The notes: generated by a model from the sequence alone, not told the origin. A stretch of DNA of 64,000 bases from CAIWHR01 sp963843595 (GCA_963843595.1 CAWJLG010000016.1:219194-283193); one strand, 5' to 3'. Positions 1-12,156 are shown, numbered from the stretch's first letter. A program made the numbers and translations.

Positions 1-380
1 CGGCGGGCGGGTCGTGCAGCAGACGCCGCATCTTCTGCGCCTACGCGTGGCCCTGCTCGGCCGCGAGTCCGAAGAACAACGCGGCGAGGCCGTCGTTGCG
101 CGCGACGCCGCGACCGTTGGCGTACATCCAGCCGAGACTGAACTGGGCCTCGGCGTCGCCCAGCCGCGCCGCCTCGCAGTAGAGTTCGATCGCGCGAGCC
201 GGATCCTTGGGCACGCCTTCGCCGTGCTCGTAGGACACGGCCTCGGCACGCAGCGCGATGATGCGTTCGGCCGTTGCGGGCGAGATCTCCGCGTCGGACG
301 GCGCCGCCGGCAACGGCCAACGGCACCGCTGCCGCGGCAACGATGCGACGCGAAGCGGTAGAAGTCCGTACCGACGCCAT
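1..380 (-). CDS. Sel1-repeat (SLR) periplasmic protein, partial
   Basis: This is the N-terminal part of a Sel1-like repeat protein that runs off the left edge. The ATG at 380 starts a clear signal peptide (a short basic stretch, then VAAAVPLAVAGGA). One base shift near 305-310 leads into the repeat frame, where EGVPKDPARAIELYCEAA and NGRGVARNDGLAALFFGLA are typical SLR units. Sel1 proteins are alpha-solenoid scaffolds for protein contacts. The gene lies 16 bases after the tviC stop and probably belongs to the same operon. An in-frame TAG at 41-43 interrupts the last visible repeat, and the reading continues sensibly beyond it (AQKMRRLLHDPPA). It may be a C-to-T error for CAG or a real truncation. 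The family is fairly certain; the role is unknown. Confidence 0.7.
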   Translation of the reverse strand, partial: MASVRTSTASRRIVAAAAVPLAVAGGAVRRGDLARNGRTHHRAACRGRVLRARRRRAQGSGSRDRTLLRGGAAGRRRGPVQSRLDVRQRSRRRAQRRPRRVVLRTRGRAGPRVGAEDAASAARPAR

Positions 381-396
381 CGCTGTGCGACCGCGG

Positions 397-1470
397 TCAA
401 GCGGCTTGGTCCACGCTGGCACCGGCATTCGACGGGACCGGGCACAGATGTGCGACATACCACGGCATCGCGGCGGCAATGCCGTCCGCGAGACGATGCG
501 TCGGCACGTAACCGAGCAGCCGTCGCGCCTTGCCGATGTCGGCCTGCGAATGGCGGACGTCGCCTGGCCGGAAATCGCGATGCACCGGCGGTCGCACGGC
601 AAGCCCGGCGACGCGCAGCTGCAACGCGTCGCGCAGCAGCTCGAACAGCCGGTTCAGCGACGTGCGGTCGTCGACGGCGACGTTGTAGACCTGGTTGACC
701 GCTGCCGAGTTCTCGGTGATCGCGGCAAGCAGATTGGCCTGCACCGCGTTGTCGACGTAGCAGAAGTCGCGGCTCGTCTCGCCATCGCCGTTGATCGCGA
801 CGGCCTCGTCGCCAGCAGCATCGCGCGGATCCAGCGCGGAATGACCGCGGCGTACGCGCCGTCCGGATCCTGCCGCGCGCCGAAGATGTTGAAGTAGCGC
901 AGGCCGATCGTCTCGCATGCCGTAGCAGCGCGCGAACACGTCCGCGTAGAGCTCGTTGACGAGCTTGGTGACGGCGTACGGCGATAGCGGCCGACCGATC
1001 GCGTCCTCGACCTTCGGCAGCGCCGGGTGATCGCCGTAGGTCGAGCTCGACGCCGCGTAGACGAATCGCCGCACGCCGGCGTCGCGCGCCGCGACCAGCA
1101 TGTTGAGGAAGCCGTCGACGTTCGCCGCGTTGGTGGCGACGGGATCGGCGAGCGAGCGCGGCACGGAACCGAGCGCGGCCTGGTGCAGCACGACGTCGAT
1201 GCCGCGGCACGCCTCTCGACATGCCTCCGGATCGCGGATGTCGGCCTCGATGAACCGATGCCGGCTCCACCGTTCGGGGGTCACGGCCGCCTGCACCTCG
1301 TCGAGGTTGCGCCGGTGGCCGGTGGCGAAATTGTCGAGCCCGACGACGGTCTGGTCGAGCTCGAGCAGGCGCTGCACGAGGTGCGAGCCGATGAAGCCCG
1401 CGCTGCCGGTGACGAGCCAGCGCAGCGGCGCTTCGCGCAGTCGCTGTCGCACGTCCTCGATCGCAGTCAT
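397..1470 (-). CDS. tviC: UDP-N-acetylglucosamine 4-epimerase-like SDR (TviC/WbpP type)
   Basis: Extended short-chain dehydrogenase that probably epimerises a UDP-HexNAc or its uronate at C4 for exopolysaccharide synthesis. The NAD-binding motif TGSAGFIGS lies near residue 21. The ASSSTYGD segment and YAVTK (the YxxxK catalytic pair) follow, as does the RDFCYVDNAVQANL block typical of WbpP/TviC. The frame is open over 357 residues, but between about 812 and 915 the translation is nonsense. Shifting one base there restores the usual family sequence (METIGLRYFNIFGARQDP-like), so a +1 and a -1 indel compensate each other. The gene lies 15 bases downstream of tviB, the usual partner. Exact substrate (GlcNAc, GalNAc or uronate) cannot be decided. 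Confidence 0.85.
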   Translation of the reverse strand: MTAIEDVRQRLREAPLRWLVTGSAGFIGSHLVQRLLELDQTVVGLDNFATGHRRNLDEVQAAVTPERWSRHRFIEADIRDPEACREACRGIDVVLHQAALGSVPRSLADPVATNAANVDGFLNMLVAARDAGVRRFVYAASSSTYGDHPALPKVEDAIGRPLSPYAVTKLVNELYADVFARCYGMRDDRPALLQHLRRAAGSGRRVRRGHSALDPRDAAGDEAVAINGDGETSRDFCYVDNAVQANLLAAITENSAAVNQVYNVAVDDRTSLNRLFELLRDALQLRVAGLAVRPPVHRDFRPGDVRHSQADIGKARRLLGYVPTHRLADGIAAAMPWYVAHLCPVPSNAGASVDQAA

Positions 1471-1485
1471 CGCGGATCTGCACGG

Positions 1486-2769
<1,284 letters not shown>

Positions 2770-2786
2770 GTTCACAAGCCCCTTCA

Positions 2787-5559
2787 TCAATTGCTCGACA
2801 TCCGCCTGCGACTGAACTTGTCGCCGAGCTTGGCGAGCTCTTCCAGTTCCTTCTTCGCCGCATCCTTCTGCCCGGCCTTGATCAACGCCTGGGCGAGATT
2901 GAGGCGGATGATCGGCCGCCGTCGGCGCGAGTTCGACCGCCTTCTGCAGCAGCTCGACGCCGCGCGCCGTATCGCCCTTTTCGACGAGCAGCATGCCGAG
3001 CGTGTCCAGGATCGCGGTTGTTCGGCGCGAGCTTGTCCGCCTTTTCGGCGTATTCGATCGCCTTCGGGTCCTTCAGCTGCCCGGACGACCCACGCGAGGT
3101 TGTTGAGCGCCAGCGCATTGTTCGGCTGGACATCCAGGATCGCCTTGTACTCGCGCGCCGCAGCCGCGTAATCGTTCTTTGCGATCGCAGTCTGCGCGAG
3201 ATAGGCCCGAAAGCGACGTCCTTCGGATGCTCCTTCATCCACGACGCCGCGAACTGGTCGGCCTCCTTGGCGTTGCCCGCAGCGTCGAGCACCGGCGTGA
3301 AGCTTGACCGCCAGATCCGCTGATGCCGGCCTGCTTCAGCCCGGTGCGATACGCGGCGGCGGCCTCGCTCCAGGCCTTCTCGTACGCATACGAGTCGCCC
3401 TCGAGGATGTAGCCGATGGCCTCCTTCGGACGCTGCTTCTGCACCTCGCGCGCCACCGCCACCGCCTTCGCCGTGCGTCCGGCGTCGAGCTTCGAGCATG
3501 ACGATGCCGCGCTGCGCTTCGATGAGATCCGGCTTGAGCGCCAGCGCCTTGCGCAGCGTCTGCAACGCGGCGTCGTTGTCCTTGGCCGCCACTTGGGCTT
3601 CGGCCACGCGAAGCAGCGGAATCGGAGAATCCGGCTGCAGCTGGACGAGCTTGTTGTAGCTCGCGAGCGCCTGATTCGTGTCGCCCGCGGCGAGCTGAGC
3701 GCCGCCCCAGCGCCTACAGGATCTCCGGGTCGATCCGGAAACGCCGCCAGCGCATCCTGCGCCGCGGCGACCGCCTTCTTGGCGTCGTTGGTGCGCAGCC
3801 AATGCGCGATCAGCGTCAGCCGCGGCAGCACCGCGTGTCGGATCGGCCGCGATGGCCTTGTCGATCAGCGCCGCGACTTCGTCGGGCGATCCGCCCCGCT
3901 GCGCGCGCAGTTCGGCGAGCGCGAGCAGCGCCCGCACGTTCTTCGGGTCCTTGGCCAGCACCGCGTCGAAGCGCTTCTTCGCGTCGTCCGGCTTCTTGTC
4001 GGCCAGATCCAGGCGCGCGAGACTTCGCCGCCGCCGGGAAGTACGCCGGGTCGAGCGCCAAGCGCCCGCTCGAACTGCTTGCGCGCGCCCGCGATGTCGC
4101 CCTTGCCAAGCAGGACGACGCCCCGCAGGTTGCGCGGCAGCGGCTTGTTCGGCTGCTTCTTTTCCAGCGCGTCGATGGCGGCAAGCGCCTTGTCGAATTC
4201 TCGCGCGTGCAAGCGCCGTCCTGATCAGGATCAGGTCGGCTTGCGCCCCCGAGCTCTCGGCCGCTGCGCTCTTCGAGCTCCTGAAACGCCGTGTCCGTCT
4301 CGCCCGTCGCCAGGTGGCTGACCGCAAGACCCAAGCGCCCGCCCGAGTTCTTCGGATCGAGCGCCACCGTCTTCGCGAAGTACTTGCGCCGCCTCGGCCG
4401 GCTGGCCATTGCGCAGGTAGACCTCGCCGGCGAGCGCCAGACAGCGCCGGATCCTTGTCTGCCACTCCGAGCACCGGCTTCAGCGTCTCCAGCGCCTTGT
4501 CCGGCTGGCCGCTTCGCAGGTAGGTTGCGATCAGCATTCGGCGCGCGAACAGATGGCCCGGCACCGCGTTCAGACACCTTCGACAGATTCGATTCGGCGG
4601 TGGCGTACGACTTCGAGCTCGTAGTCGACCGCCCCGGCAAGCAGCAGACCCTGCAGATTGTCGGGTGCCGCCCGGAGCTGCTGCTGAATGGCATCGCGCG
4701 CGGCCGCGAAATCCTTCCTGTCGTAGGCGAGCACCGCCTGCAGGTACAGCGTCTGCGGGTGTCTCGGCGCGACCTTCTTCATCGCCTCGAGCTGCTGCCG
4801 CGCTTCCTCGGTCTTGCCGTCGCGCGATCAGCAGCGTCACGAGCGACGACATGTGCGGCCACGAAATCCGGCTTCGACCTCGACCGCCTTGCGGTACGCG
4901 GCAAGCGCGTCGTCGCGCTGATCCTGCGCCATCAGCAGATCGCCCTTGAAGAGCCAGCCTTCGGCGAACGTTGGGCTCTTGGCCAGCGCGGCCTCGATCG
5001 ACGCGAGCGCGCCGGGAAGATCGCCGCCAGCCAGCCTTCAGCCGCGCCTCGCCGAGAATCGCCGGCGCATAGTCCGGCTGCGCCGCCAGCGCCGCCGCGA
5101 ACGCGGCCTTCCCCGCCTCGGCGTTCCCCGTGGCCAAATAGGCCTGGCCGAGCGCCGCCTGCAAGTCGGCATTGCCTTGCGGCGATGGCAGCCGAAGCGC
5201 TGCCGAATTCGTCGATGGCCTTCTTGTATTGCCCACCCGCCACCAACGCGCGGACGAGCGTCGGCACCACCTGGTCGGCCGGGTACTTGAGCTCCAGCGC
5301 CTTGCGCAGCTCCTTCTCTGCCGCCGGCAGTTCGCCGGTATCGATCAGCGTCTTGCCCAGCAGGTAGCGCGCCTCGGCCAGGTCGGGATTCTTCTGCAGC
5401 GCGCTCCTGAGCTGGATCACCGCGGCCTTCTCGTCGCTCTTGGCCAGGTAGTCCTTGGCCGACTTGAGCAGGCTCTCGGGGCTCTCGGCACACGCCGCGA
5501 GCACCGCGACGACAAGCGCCGCAAACAATCCACGCACAATCGAAGTTTCGGATATTCAT
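2787..5559 (-). CDS. prsT: XrtA/PEP-CTERM system TPR-repeat lipoprotein PrsT
   Basis: Large TPR protein of the XrtA exopolysaccharide system, about 924 residues and close to the usual PrsT length. The ATG at 5559 has a good GAGGAG site. After a one-base shift the signal sequence FAALVVAVLAAC has a lipobox with its Cys, so an outer-membrane or periplasmic lipoprotein is expected. Tandem TPR units fill the rest (for example AEARYLLGKTLIDTGELPAA, NALALNNLAWV and PDSPIPLLRVAEAQVAAKD). At least ten single-base shifts fragment it, but the repeats continue across all of them. It follows prsR by 36 bases and precedes tviB. PrsT proteins are thought to act as assembly scaffolds in polymer export; this is knowledge of the family, not visible here. 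Confidence 0.9.
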
Positions 5560-5595
5560 GCTGCTCCTCGTCTTCCGGCAATCGGACGCCGGCGT

Positions 5596-6952
5596 CTACT
5601 TGAGTCCATGTCGATGCATTATGTCGTACAGCGTCGGCCGGCTGACGCCGAGGATCTCCGCCGCCTTGACGATGTTGCCGTTCACGCGCCCCAGAACGGT
5701 GATCACCGCACGCTTTTCAGCCTCGTCCCGGACCTCCCGCAGACTCAGAGAGGTCAGCTCCTGGTCCTGGGCGGGCGCAAGACCGATGTCGGCCGCAGTG
5801 ATCTGATTGCCGTCCGCCATGATGACCGCGCGCTTGATGCAGTTCTCGAGCTCGCGCACATTGCCGGGCCAGGGGTGCGCCTCGATCGCCGCCACCGCAT
5901 CCTGCCGCAGCACCATCGATCCCCGGTGCTGCTCGGCGGCGAAACGCTGCACCATCGCGTGCGCCAGCAGCGCCGCGTCGCCGGGTCGCATGCGCAGCGG
6001 CGGAATTTCGACGACGATCTCCGCCAGACGATAAAAGAGGTCCTCGCGGAATCGTCCTTCCTTGATCAGCGCCTTGAGATCCTGATGCGTCGCGCAAACG
6101 ATGCGCACGTCGATCGGGATTTCGTCCCGCCCGCCGATGCGTTCGATCACGCGCTCCTGCAGAAAGCGCAGCAGCTTCGCCTGCAGGCCATGCGGGAGAT
6201 CGCCGATCTCGTCCAGCATCAGCGTACCGCGATGGGCGGTTTCGATCTTGCCGATGGTCTGCTTGGCCGCACCGGTGAACGCGCCCTTCTCGTAGCCGAA
6301 CAGTTCGCTTTCGAGCAACGTGTCCGGAATCGCCGCGCAGTTGATCGCCACGAAGCGCTCGGCGCGACGCGGCGAGAGGTCGTGCAGCGCCCGCGCCAGG
6401 ATTTCCTTTCCGGTCCCGCTTTCCCCGAGCAGCAGCAGCGTGGCGTTGGTCGCGGCCACCTTCTCGACCGTGCGGCAGATGCGCAGCATTTCGGGGTCGC
6501 GCGTCAGCAGCGCCCCGAAGGCATCGGGTCGCTGCATCGGACTGCAGGCGTCTGTTCTCCTGCTGCAGATCGTAGAGACGAAAGGCGCGATCGATCGTCA
6601 GCGCCAGCAACTCCGGCTCGAACGGCTTGGCAAAGAAATCGTAGGCGCCGAGCGCGATGGCACGAAGCGCATTGGCGCGGTCGTTCTGCCCGGTCAGCAC
6701 GATCACCTTCGTATCCGGCGCGACCGACATCAACTCGGCAAGCAGCTTGAACCCTTCCGTGACCGAATCCGGCTCGGGCGGCAGTCCCAGGTCCATCGTC
6801 ACGACCGGCGGCGCGTGACGCCGAACCTGCGCCAACGCGCTCTCGCGGTCGGCTGCGAGCAGCGTTTCGTACTGGTCGAACGCCCACCGCATCTGCTTCT
6901 GCAGTGCCGGATCGTCCTCGACGATCAGCAGCGGGCGCGTCTTGCCGTTCAT
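5596..6952 (-). CDS. prsR: PEP-CTERM-box sigma-54 response regulator PrsR
   Basis: NtrC-type transcription activator of the XrtA system, about 451 residues. The receiver domain begins LLIVEDDPAL, with the phosphoacceptor Asp in VVTMDLGLPPEP and the conserved Lys in FAKPFEPE. The AAA+ domain carries Walker A (GESGTGKE), the sigma-54 contact loop GAFTGA, and LMLDEIGDL. A Fis-type helix-turn-helix closes the protein (KAAEILGVSRPTLYDIMHRH). One base shift near 6540 separates receiver from AAA+ domain. The start overlaps the prsK stop (ATGA), so kinase and regulator are translationally coupled. Its targets should carry sigma-54 promoters; two good candidates in this window lie upstream of epsB and of the NRPS gene. 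Confidence 0.93.
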
Positions 6953-9059
6953 GCGGCGTCCCTCTGCAGCGCGTTCGACGTCTCGCCGCGATGGCCCGTC
7001 GAGAACACCGGCAGCATCACCCGCACGCACGTGCCCTCGCCTGGCTTGCTGTCGACGAGAATGCGCCCGCCCAGTTCCTGCACATACTGAAGGCTTTCGT
7101 ATGCGCCGATGCCCATGCCGGTCTGCTTCGTCGTCTGAAACGGCTTGAAGAGCCGGTCGCGCACGAACTCGGGGGTCATGCCGTGCCCGGTGTCGCGCAC
7201 CTCGACCACCGCGTCCTCGCCCTGCGCGCTGACATTCAACGTCACCCGTCCATCCTTGTCGGTGGCATCGATGGCATTCTGGACGATGTGTCCGATGACG
7301 CGCTCGAGGCGATCCTCGTGACCCTTTACCGTGATCGACTGCGCCGACTCCAGCGTCGGCTCCGGCACCTGACCCGCCTTCGCCTTGACCAGGTGCTTCA
7401 CGATGGCAGCGACGTCGACGCCATGCGGCGCATTCACCGGTGTCGTCCCCTCGCGCAACTGCATCATCACCTGCTTCATGCGCTCGACCGAATGCTGGAC
7501 GGTCATCAGCATGTCGGCCTGGAATTCCGGATTGCCGCGATGGCGCTCCGCATTCTTCAGCATCAGCGAAAGCTGCGCCACGATGTTCTTCAGATCATGC
7601 ACGACGAAGGCGGACATCCGGTTGAACGCGTCGAACTTGCGCGCTTCGAGCAGGGCCTCGGCCGCCTGCATCTGCGCGAGAAAGCTGGCCGCCTGGCGTG
7701 CCGCGGTCTTGAGCAGATCGTTGACCTCCCAGTTCACTTCCATCGCGGTGCGCGCCGTCGTGAGCGTCACGAATCCGATCAGCTCGGTGCTCGTGGTCAG
7801 AGGCACGACCAGCCACGCGTTGGGGGTCTGCGACAGCCATTCGGGAATGCGCAGATCGCGATAACGCTCGGGCGAGGCACGATACTCCTCGAGGTTGACC
7901 ACCCAGCCGCTGGCCGACAGGAAACGTGACAGGCTTCCGTCGAGAGGCTCCGCGGCATCGCTTCGCGGAAGGTTCCACCAGGCCGACGGCGACGAAAGCT
8001 GCGGTTCGCGTCGTCGCGCAGCCAAAGACCGCCCGCCGGGCTTTCGACCAGATCCGCGAGCCCTTTGACGACGCTCTGACCCAGTTCGCTCTGGCGATCG
8101 GAGGCCGACAGCGCCTGCGTGAAGCGCAGCCACTCCTCGCGGTAGTCGTACCGGTAGCTGAAGAAGTGCTTGCTGACGAGAACGCGCAGCTTGGCGCGCA
8201 CCGACCCTGAGAACAGCACCAGTCCCAGCACCATCAGGCCGGCGAACAGCAGCGCGACCTGCAGCGCGCGCCCCCATTCGCCGCCGAAGTAGCGGACGTA
8301 ATAGCCGGCCGCCGCCATGAACAGCAGATAGCCGCCCGACAGCATCAGGGCGGTCGACCGGAACAGCACATGCCGCGACAGCGCGATCCGGAACGCCTCG
8401 TCGCGCATGCGCGCCGTGGACAGCGCAATCAGCGGAAGGGCGAGCGCGTAGGCGAAACCGCGAACGCTCCAGACATCGCCATCGAGGCGCCCGAAAAGCA
8501 GCGCGTCCGCGAACAGGTAGATGTCGAACACGAACGCCCCGCCCAGTCCCAGGCAAAGGGGCTTGACCGCCCAGCGTGACGCTTCGGAGACGTTGCGGAA
8601 CAGCTGCTCCACCAGCACCAGCCCGAACACCGCCTGTGCGAGGGCGTCGAGAATCGAAAATCGGCCCGGGTCGCCGAAAGTCGTGACGCGCAGCGCGATC
8701 ATGAGTTGGGCGATCGCTCCCCACACCACCAGCGCCACGGCCAGCGGCAGCAGCCAGGAACCGCGTCCCTTGCCGCGGTCGGATGCGAGCAGCCCCGCAA
8801 GCAGGAGCAGGAACCCGAACCAGCAGCCATAGCGCAGCACATCGGCAAGGCCGCCGGCGGCCAACGCCACCGACGATTGCGAAAGCGCAAAGGCAAGCCC
8901 CAGGAATCCCCACAGGGCCGTCACCACGACCGCGGCGAGGAAGACGCGACCCCGCACCCCTCCCTTGAAGCCTGCAGCGAGCTGCAGGCCGAAGGCGAGG
9001 TAGCCTCCGCCGGCAAGCCCGTAGCTCCAGGCGGTCAATTGGGTCAGATTTGCATCCAT
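6949..9059 (-). CDS. prsK: XrtA/PEP-CTERM system sensor histidine kinase PrsK
   Basis: Membrane histidine kinase of about 703 residues that should phosphorylate PrsR. From the ATG at 9059 there are about eight hydrophobic segments (for example VFLAAVVVTALWGFLGLAFA), then a GAF-like region (WLVVPLTTSTELIGFVTL). The phosphoacceptor His is in SAFVVHDLKN. The ATPase boxes are QNAIDATD (N), VRDTGHGMT (G1) and GMGIGAYES (G2). One base shift near 7990 separates the membrane half from the GAF-kinase half. The stop overlaps the prsR start. The multi-TM sensor without an obvious periplasmic domain is typical of PrsK; the signal is unknown. A 173-base gap separates it from epsB upstream, and I see no clear terminator in that gap. 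Confidence 0.93.
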
Positions 9060-9232
9060 CGAGGGTGACGGCAGTCGGAGGATCATTTTCTCATGTCGGC
9101 CCCGACCGTGCGGCGGGAACGAGGGCCACTGGTCGGGAATGAGCGTCGGTGCGGCCATGGGAGCACGCCGAGGGTCAATCCCGCTCCGCAAGCCTGCAAT
9201 TCGGGGGGAGCGACCGGCGCCGGAACCAGAAG

Positions 9233-10615
9233 CTAATGCGCGCCGTGCCCCGTCAGCACCACGCCCACCGTCTCGAACAGGATGACGATGTCGAGAAACA
9301 GCGTGTTGTTCTTGACGTAATACAGGTCGTACTGCAGCTTGCGCACCGAGTCCTCGACCGACGCGCCGTAGCGGAAGCGCACCTGCGCCCATCCGGTGAT
9401 CCCCGGCTTCACGCTGTGCCGTACAGCATAGAAGCGCACGTCGCGGGCCAGCTGATCGACGAAGAAGGGCCGCTCGGGTCGCGGACCGACGAGGCTCATG
9501 TCGCCTTTCAGCACGTTGATGAACTGCGGCAACTCGTCGATGCGCAGCGCACGGAGAACGCGCCCGACGCGCGTGACGCGGTTGTCGTTCGACGTGGCCC
9601 AGCGCGGCGTGCCGTCACGCTCGGCGTCGGCGCGCATGCTGCGGAACTTGATGACGTGGAAGAGGCGACCGGCCTGGCCGACGCGCTCCTGCCGGTAGAA
9701 GATCGGAAACCCGCTCTCCACGACGATGGCCACGGCACTGAGGATCATCAAAGGCAGCGCGAGCAACAGCAGCACGAGCGTGAAAGCAACGTCGAACAGG
9801 CGCTTGACGAACGTCCGCACCCATCCCTGGCGGAAGCCGTCGCCGAAGATCAGCCAGCTCGCGCGCAGTCCGTCGATCCGCACTTCCCCTGACGCTCGCT
9901 CGTAGAAGCTCGGCATGTCGAGCACCCGGATGCCCGACAGCTTGCAGTCGAGAAGGTCGCGCAGCGACAACACACCGCCGCGCTGTTCGGCAACCGCGAC
10001 GATCACTTCGTCGATCGAATGCCTGCCCACGGTGTCGACCAAGCCGCTACCGGCCGGCAGGATGTCTTCCGAGGCAATGCGGGTCTCGGGCTCGCTCTTC
10101 TGCGTGGGGTAGAAGCCGACGAGGGTCATGCCGGGCCCGAGCCGGTCGAATGCATCCCTCACCGACGCGGCTTCGGGTCCCGTGCCGACGACGAGAACAC
10201 GGCGCGCGATGATGGGCGTCCATCCGGCATGCGAGATGGCGCCGCGAATTGCCGTGAGCAGGACGAACGCGAGCGGCACCGCGATCTGCAGCGCCGAATG
10301 CCACGGCTCCGCCGGCAGGATCTTGAAGATCACCCACGCAACGGGCATGGCCAGCAGGATGGCGATGACCACGCGGGCGATCGTCTTCGCGAGCGATCGC
10401 CCCGGGTTGCGGTGATAAAGACCGACGACGGCGTTCAACACCATCATCGTGATCGCGAACAGGAGCGCGTCGGGGACGACCTGCAGGAGATCCGGGATGT
10501 TGCCGCGATGGAGCCAGACGGCGGCAAGCACCACCGACAGGAAAAGCAGCACCGCATCGAACATTGCCTGCGCAACCGTGTTCGATGTAAACCAGTGACT
10601 GAACAGACGTACCAT
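9233..10615 (-). CDS. epsB: XrtA system undecaprenyl-phosphate sugar phosphotransferase EpsB
   Basis: Intact polyprenyl glycosylphosphotransferase of 460 residues that starts repeat-unit synthesis by moving a sugar-1-phosphate onto undecaprenyl phosphate. The N-terminal half has four hydrophobic helices and a CoA/NAD-binding-like segment (RRVLVVGTGPEAASV). The C-terminal catalytic part has one membrane helix (FDVAFTLVLLLLALPLMIL), then YRQERVGQAGRLFHVIKFRS, GDMSLVGPRPERP and KPGITGWAQV, the hallmark motifs of the WbaP/EpsB family. I chose the ATG at 10615; an in-frame ATG lies 13 codons upstream. It is one of the few genes in the first 48 kb with no frameshift. A sigma-54-type promoter lies about 150 bases upstream. 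Confidence 0.93.
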   Translation of the reverse strand: MVRLFSHWFTSNTVAQAMFDAVLLFLSVVLAAVWLHRGNIPDLLQVVPDALLFAITMMVLNAVVGLYHRNPGRSLAKTIARVVIAILLAMPVAWVIFKILPAEPWHSALQIAVPLAFVLLTAIRGAISHAGWTPIIARRVLVVGTGPEAASVRDAFDRLGPGMTLVGFYPTQKSEPETRIASEDILPAGSGLVDTVGRHSIDEVIVAVAEQRGGVLSLRDLLDCKLSGIRVLDMPSFYERASGEVRIDGLRASWLIFGDGFRQGWVRTFVKRLFDVAFTLVLLLLALPLMILSAVAIVVESGFPIFYRQERVGQAGRLFHVIKFRSMRADAERDGTPRWATSNDNRVTRVGRVLRALRIDELPQFINVLKGDMSLVGPRPERPFFVDQLARDVRFYAVRHSVKPGITGWAQVRFRYGASVEDSVRKLQYDLYYVKNNTLFLDIVILFETVGVVLTGHGAH

Positions 10616-10616
10616 C

Positions 10617-10653
10617 GTTGTTCTCGACAACCGTTCGTTTGTTGTTGACAACA
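10617..10653 (-). promoter_or_regulatory. Two inverted repeats in the epsB leader
   Basis: Two GTTG/CAAC-type inverted repeats sit directly upstream of the epsB ATG: GTTGT-TCTCG-ACAAC at 10617-10631 and TGTTG-A-CAACA at 10643-10653. They cover the place where a ribosome site would be expected, and no strong Shine-Dalgarno is visible. They could be a repressor operator or a translational control hairpin. No function is shown. Confidence 0.3.
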
Positions 10654-10764
10654 TCCGCAACCGAGCGCGGCCGCTTCCGGGGATGCGAAGGTTGCGCAAC
10701 AGCGGCAAGTCTCCCTGTCGCATTCCCACACGACACCGAATTTCCGTTTCTCAACCGCACGTGG

Positions 10765-10780
10765 TGCACAAAGCGTGCCA
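10765..10780 (-). promoter_or_regulatory. Sigma-54 (-24/-12) promoter for epsB
   Basis: On the minus strand TGGCACGCTTTGTGCA matches the sigma-54 consensus TGGCACRNNNNTTGCW with one mismatch in the -12 box. The invariant GG and GC are exactly 12 bases apart. Transcription would start near 10754, giving a leader of about 140 bases before the epsB ATG. PrsR, a GAFTGA-containing activator, is encoded in the same operon group, so autoregulation is plausible. Confidence 0.75.
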
Positions 10781-11131
10781 TGTGATGAAATGATCGGAGC
10801 GGGGAAGGTTAAGCGGTTGTTCCGGATCGATTTCCAGCGCGATCCCGTCGCGCCGCGCCCGCCCCTCGGGCCGCGCGGGGCAGACTCTGCCGATCACATT
10901 CAGCGCGTATCGCGGCGACCCGTGCCTGCAGGAATGGTGGCCACGGACACGACGCGCCCGGCAAGCCGCGCAGCTATGGAGACTTGAGCGCTACAACTTC
11001 GGGGGCGCCGTCGAGTGGGGAAAGCGCGTCCCGCAGCGGGAAGTCATCGGCCGCGTCCGCCGCCAACGTCTCCTGACGCAGATTCTTCGAGCGGTCGCCC
11101 AGAACGGCGCCGAACGCCTTGCGCCGCTGCC
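10781..11131. other. Non-coding gap between epsB promoter and galE
   Basis: No gene could be supported here. A plus-strand frame stays open from about 10794 to 11250 and reads in a protein-like way in the middle (for example ERYNFGGAVEWGKRVPQREV), but it has no start codon and no recognised domain. Any PrsR enhancer sites for the epsB promoter would be expected in this stretch; I saw no convincing long inverted repeat. Confidence 0.4.
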
Positions 11132-12156
11132 CTACCCGCGGAACCCGTTCGGATTGCCCGACTGCCAGCGCCAGGCGTCGGCGCACATGGCGTCGAGGTC
11201 GCGCGTGGCTTGCCAGCCGAGCAGTTCACGTGCACGCGTCACGTCGGCGTAACAGGTCGCGACATCGCCGGCGCGCCGCCCGACGATCCGGTACGGCACG
11301 CGGGCGACCGCTCGCCGCCTCGAAACTGCGGACGACTTCCAGCACCGAGTAGCCGCGTCCGGTGCCGAGATTCGCGGTGATCACCTCGCCCGCGTCCGTC
11401 GATACCAGCTTGTCGAGCGCCGCGACATGTCCCAGCGCCAGGTCGACCACGTGGATGTAGTCGCGTACGCCCGTTCCGTCGACGGTCGGATAGTCGCCGC
11501 CATACACATTCAGATGCGGATGGCGACCGACCGCCACCTGGGCGACATAGGGCATCAGGTTGTTCGGAACTCCGGCGGGGTCCTCGCCGATGAGTCCGCT
11601 CGAATGGGCACCGACCGGGTTGAAATAGCGCAGGAGCATCACGCGCCATCCCGCATCGGCCGCGACGACGTCGCGCAGCATCTGCTCGACCATCAGCTTG
11701 CTGCGGCCGTAGGGATTCGTCGGCCCCAGCGGCGCATCCTCGGTCAGCGGCATCGTTTCCGCCGTCCCGTAGACGGTGGCCGAAGAGCTGAACACCAGCC
11801 GCTTCACGTCGTGCCGGCGCATCGCGTCGAGCAGGACCATCGTGCCGGCGACGTTGTTCTCGTAGTAACGCAACGGCTCGGCCACCGACTCGCCGACCGC
11901 CTTGAGGCCGGCGAAATGGACGACGGCGTCGACGGGATGCGCATCGAAAATGCGATCGAGCGCCGCACGATCACGCACGTCCGCCTCGAAGAACGCGGGC
12001 CTCTGACCGGTGATCTGCTCGATCCGATCGAGCACCACCGGGGAACTGTTGCAGAGATTGTCGACGAATGACCGGCGTCCATCCGGACGCGATCACTTCG
12101 ACGCAGGTGTGCGATCCGATGTAGCCGGTGCCACCGGTGAGAAGGACGTGAGACAT
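11132..12156 (-). CDS. galE: UDP-glucose 4-epimerase
   Basis: GalE interconverts UDP-glucose and UDP-galactose (and often the GlcNAc forms), supplying sugar donors. The ATG at 12156 begins MSHVLLTGGTGYIGSHTCV with the GxxGxxG NAD motif. VVHFAGLKAVGES, the SSSATVYG and YGRSK catalytic elements, MLLRYFNPVGAHSSG and GTGVRDYIHVVDLALGH are classic GalE blocks. Two single-base shifts (near 12070 and 11300) break it. Across them the protein ends ...LLGWQATRDLDAMCADAWRW, so about 341 residues, equal to the usual GalE length. It stands alone between the epsB promoter region and the HprK cassette, on the same strand. Confidence 0.92.

Noticed and set aside
10794..11250. Open plus-strand frame with a protein-like middle part
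   Set aside because: No start codon, no ribosome site, no family, and its 3' end overlaps the conserved C-terminus of GalE on the other strand.
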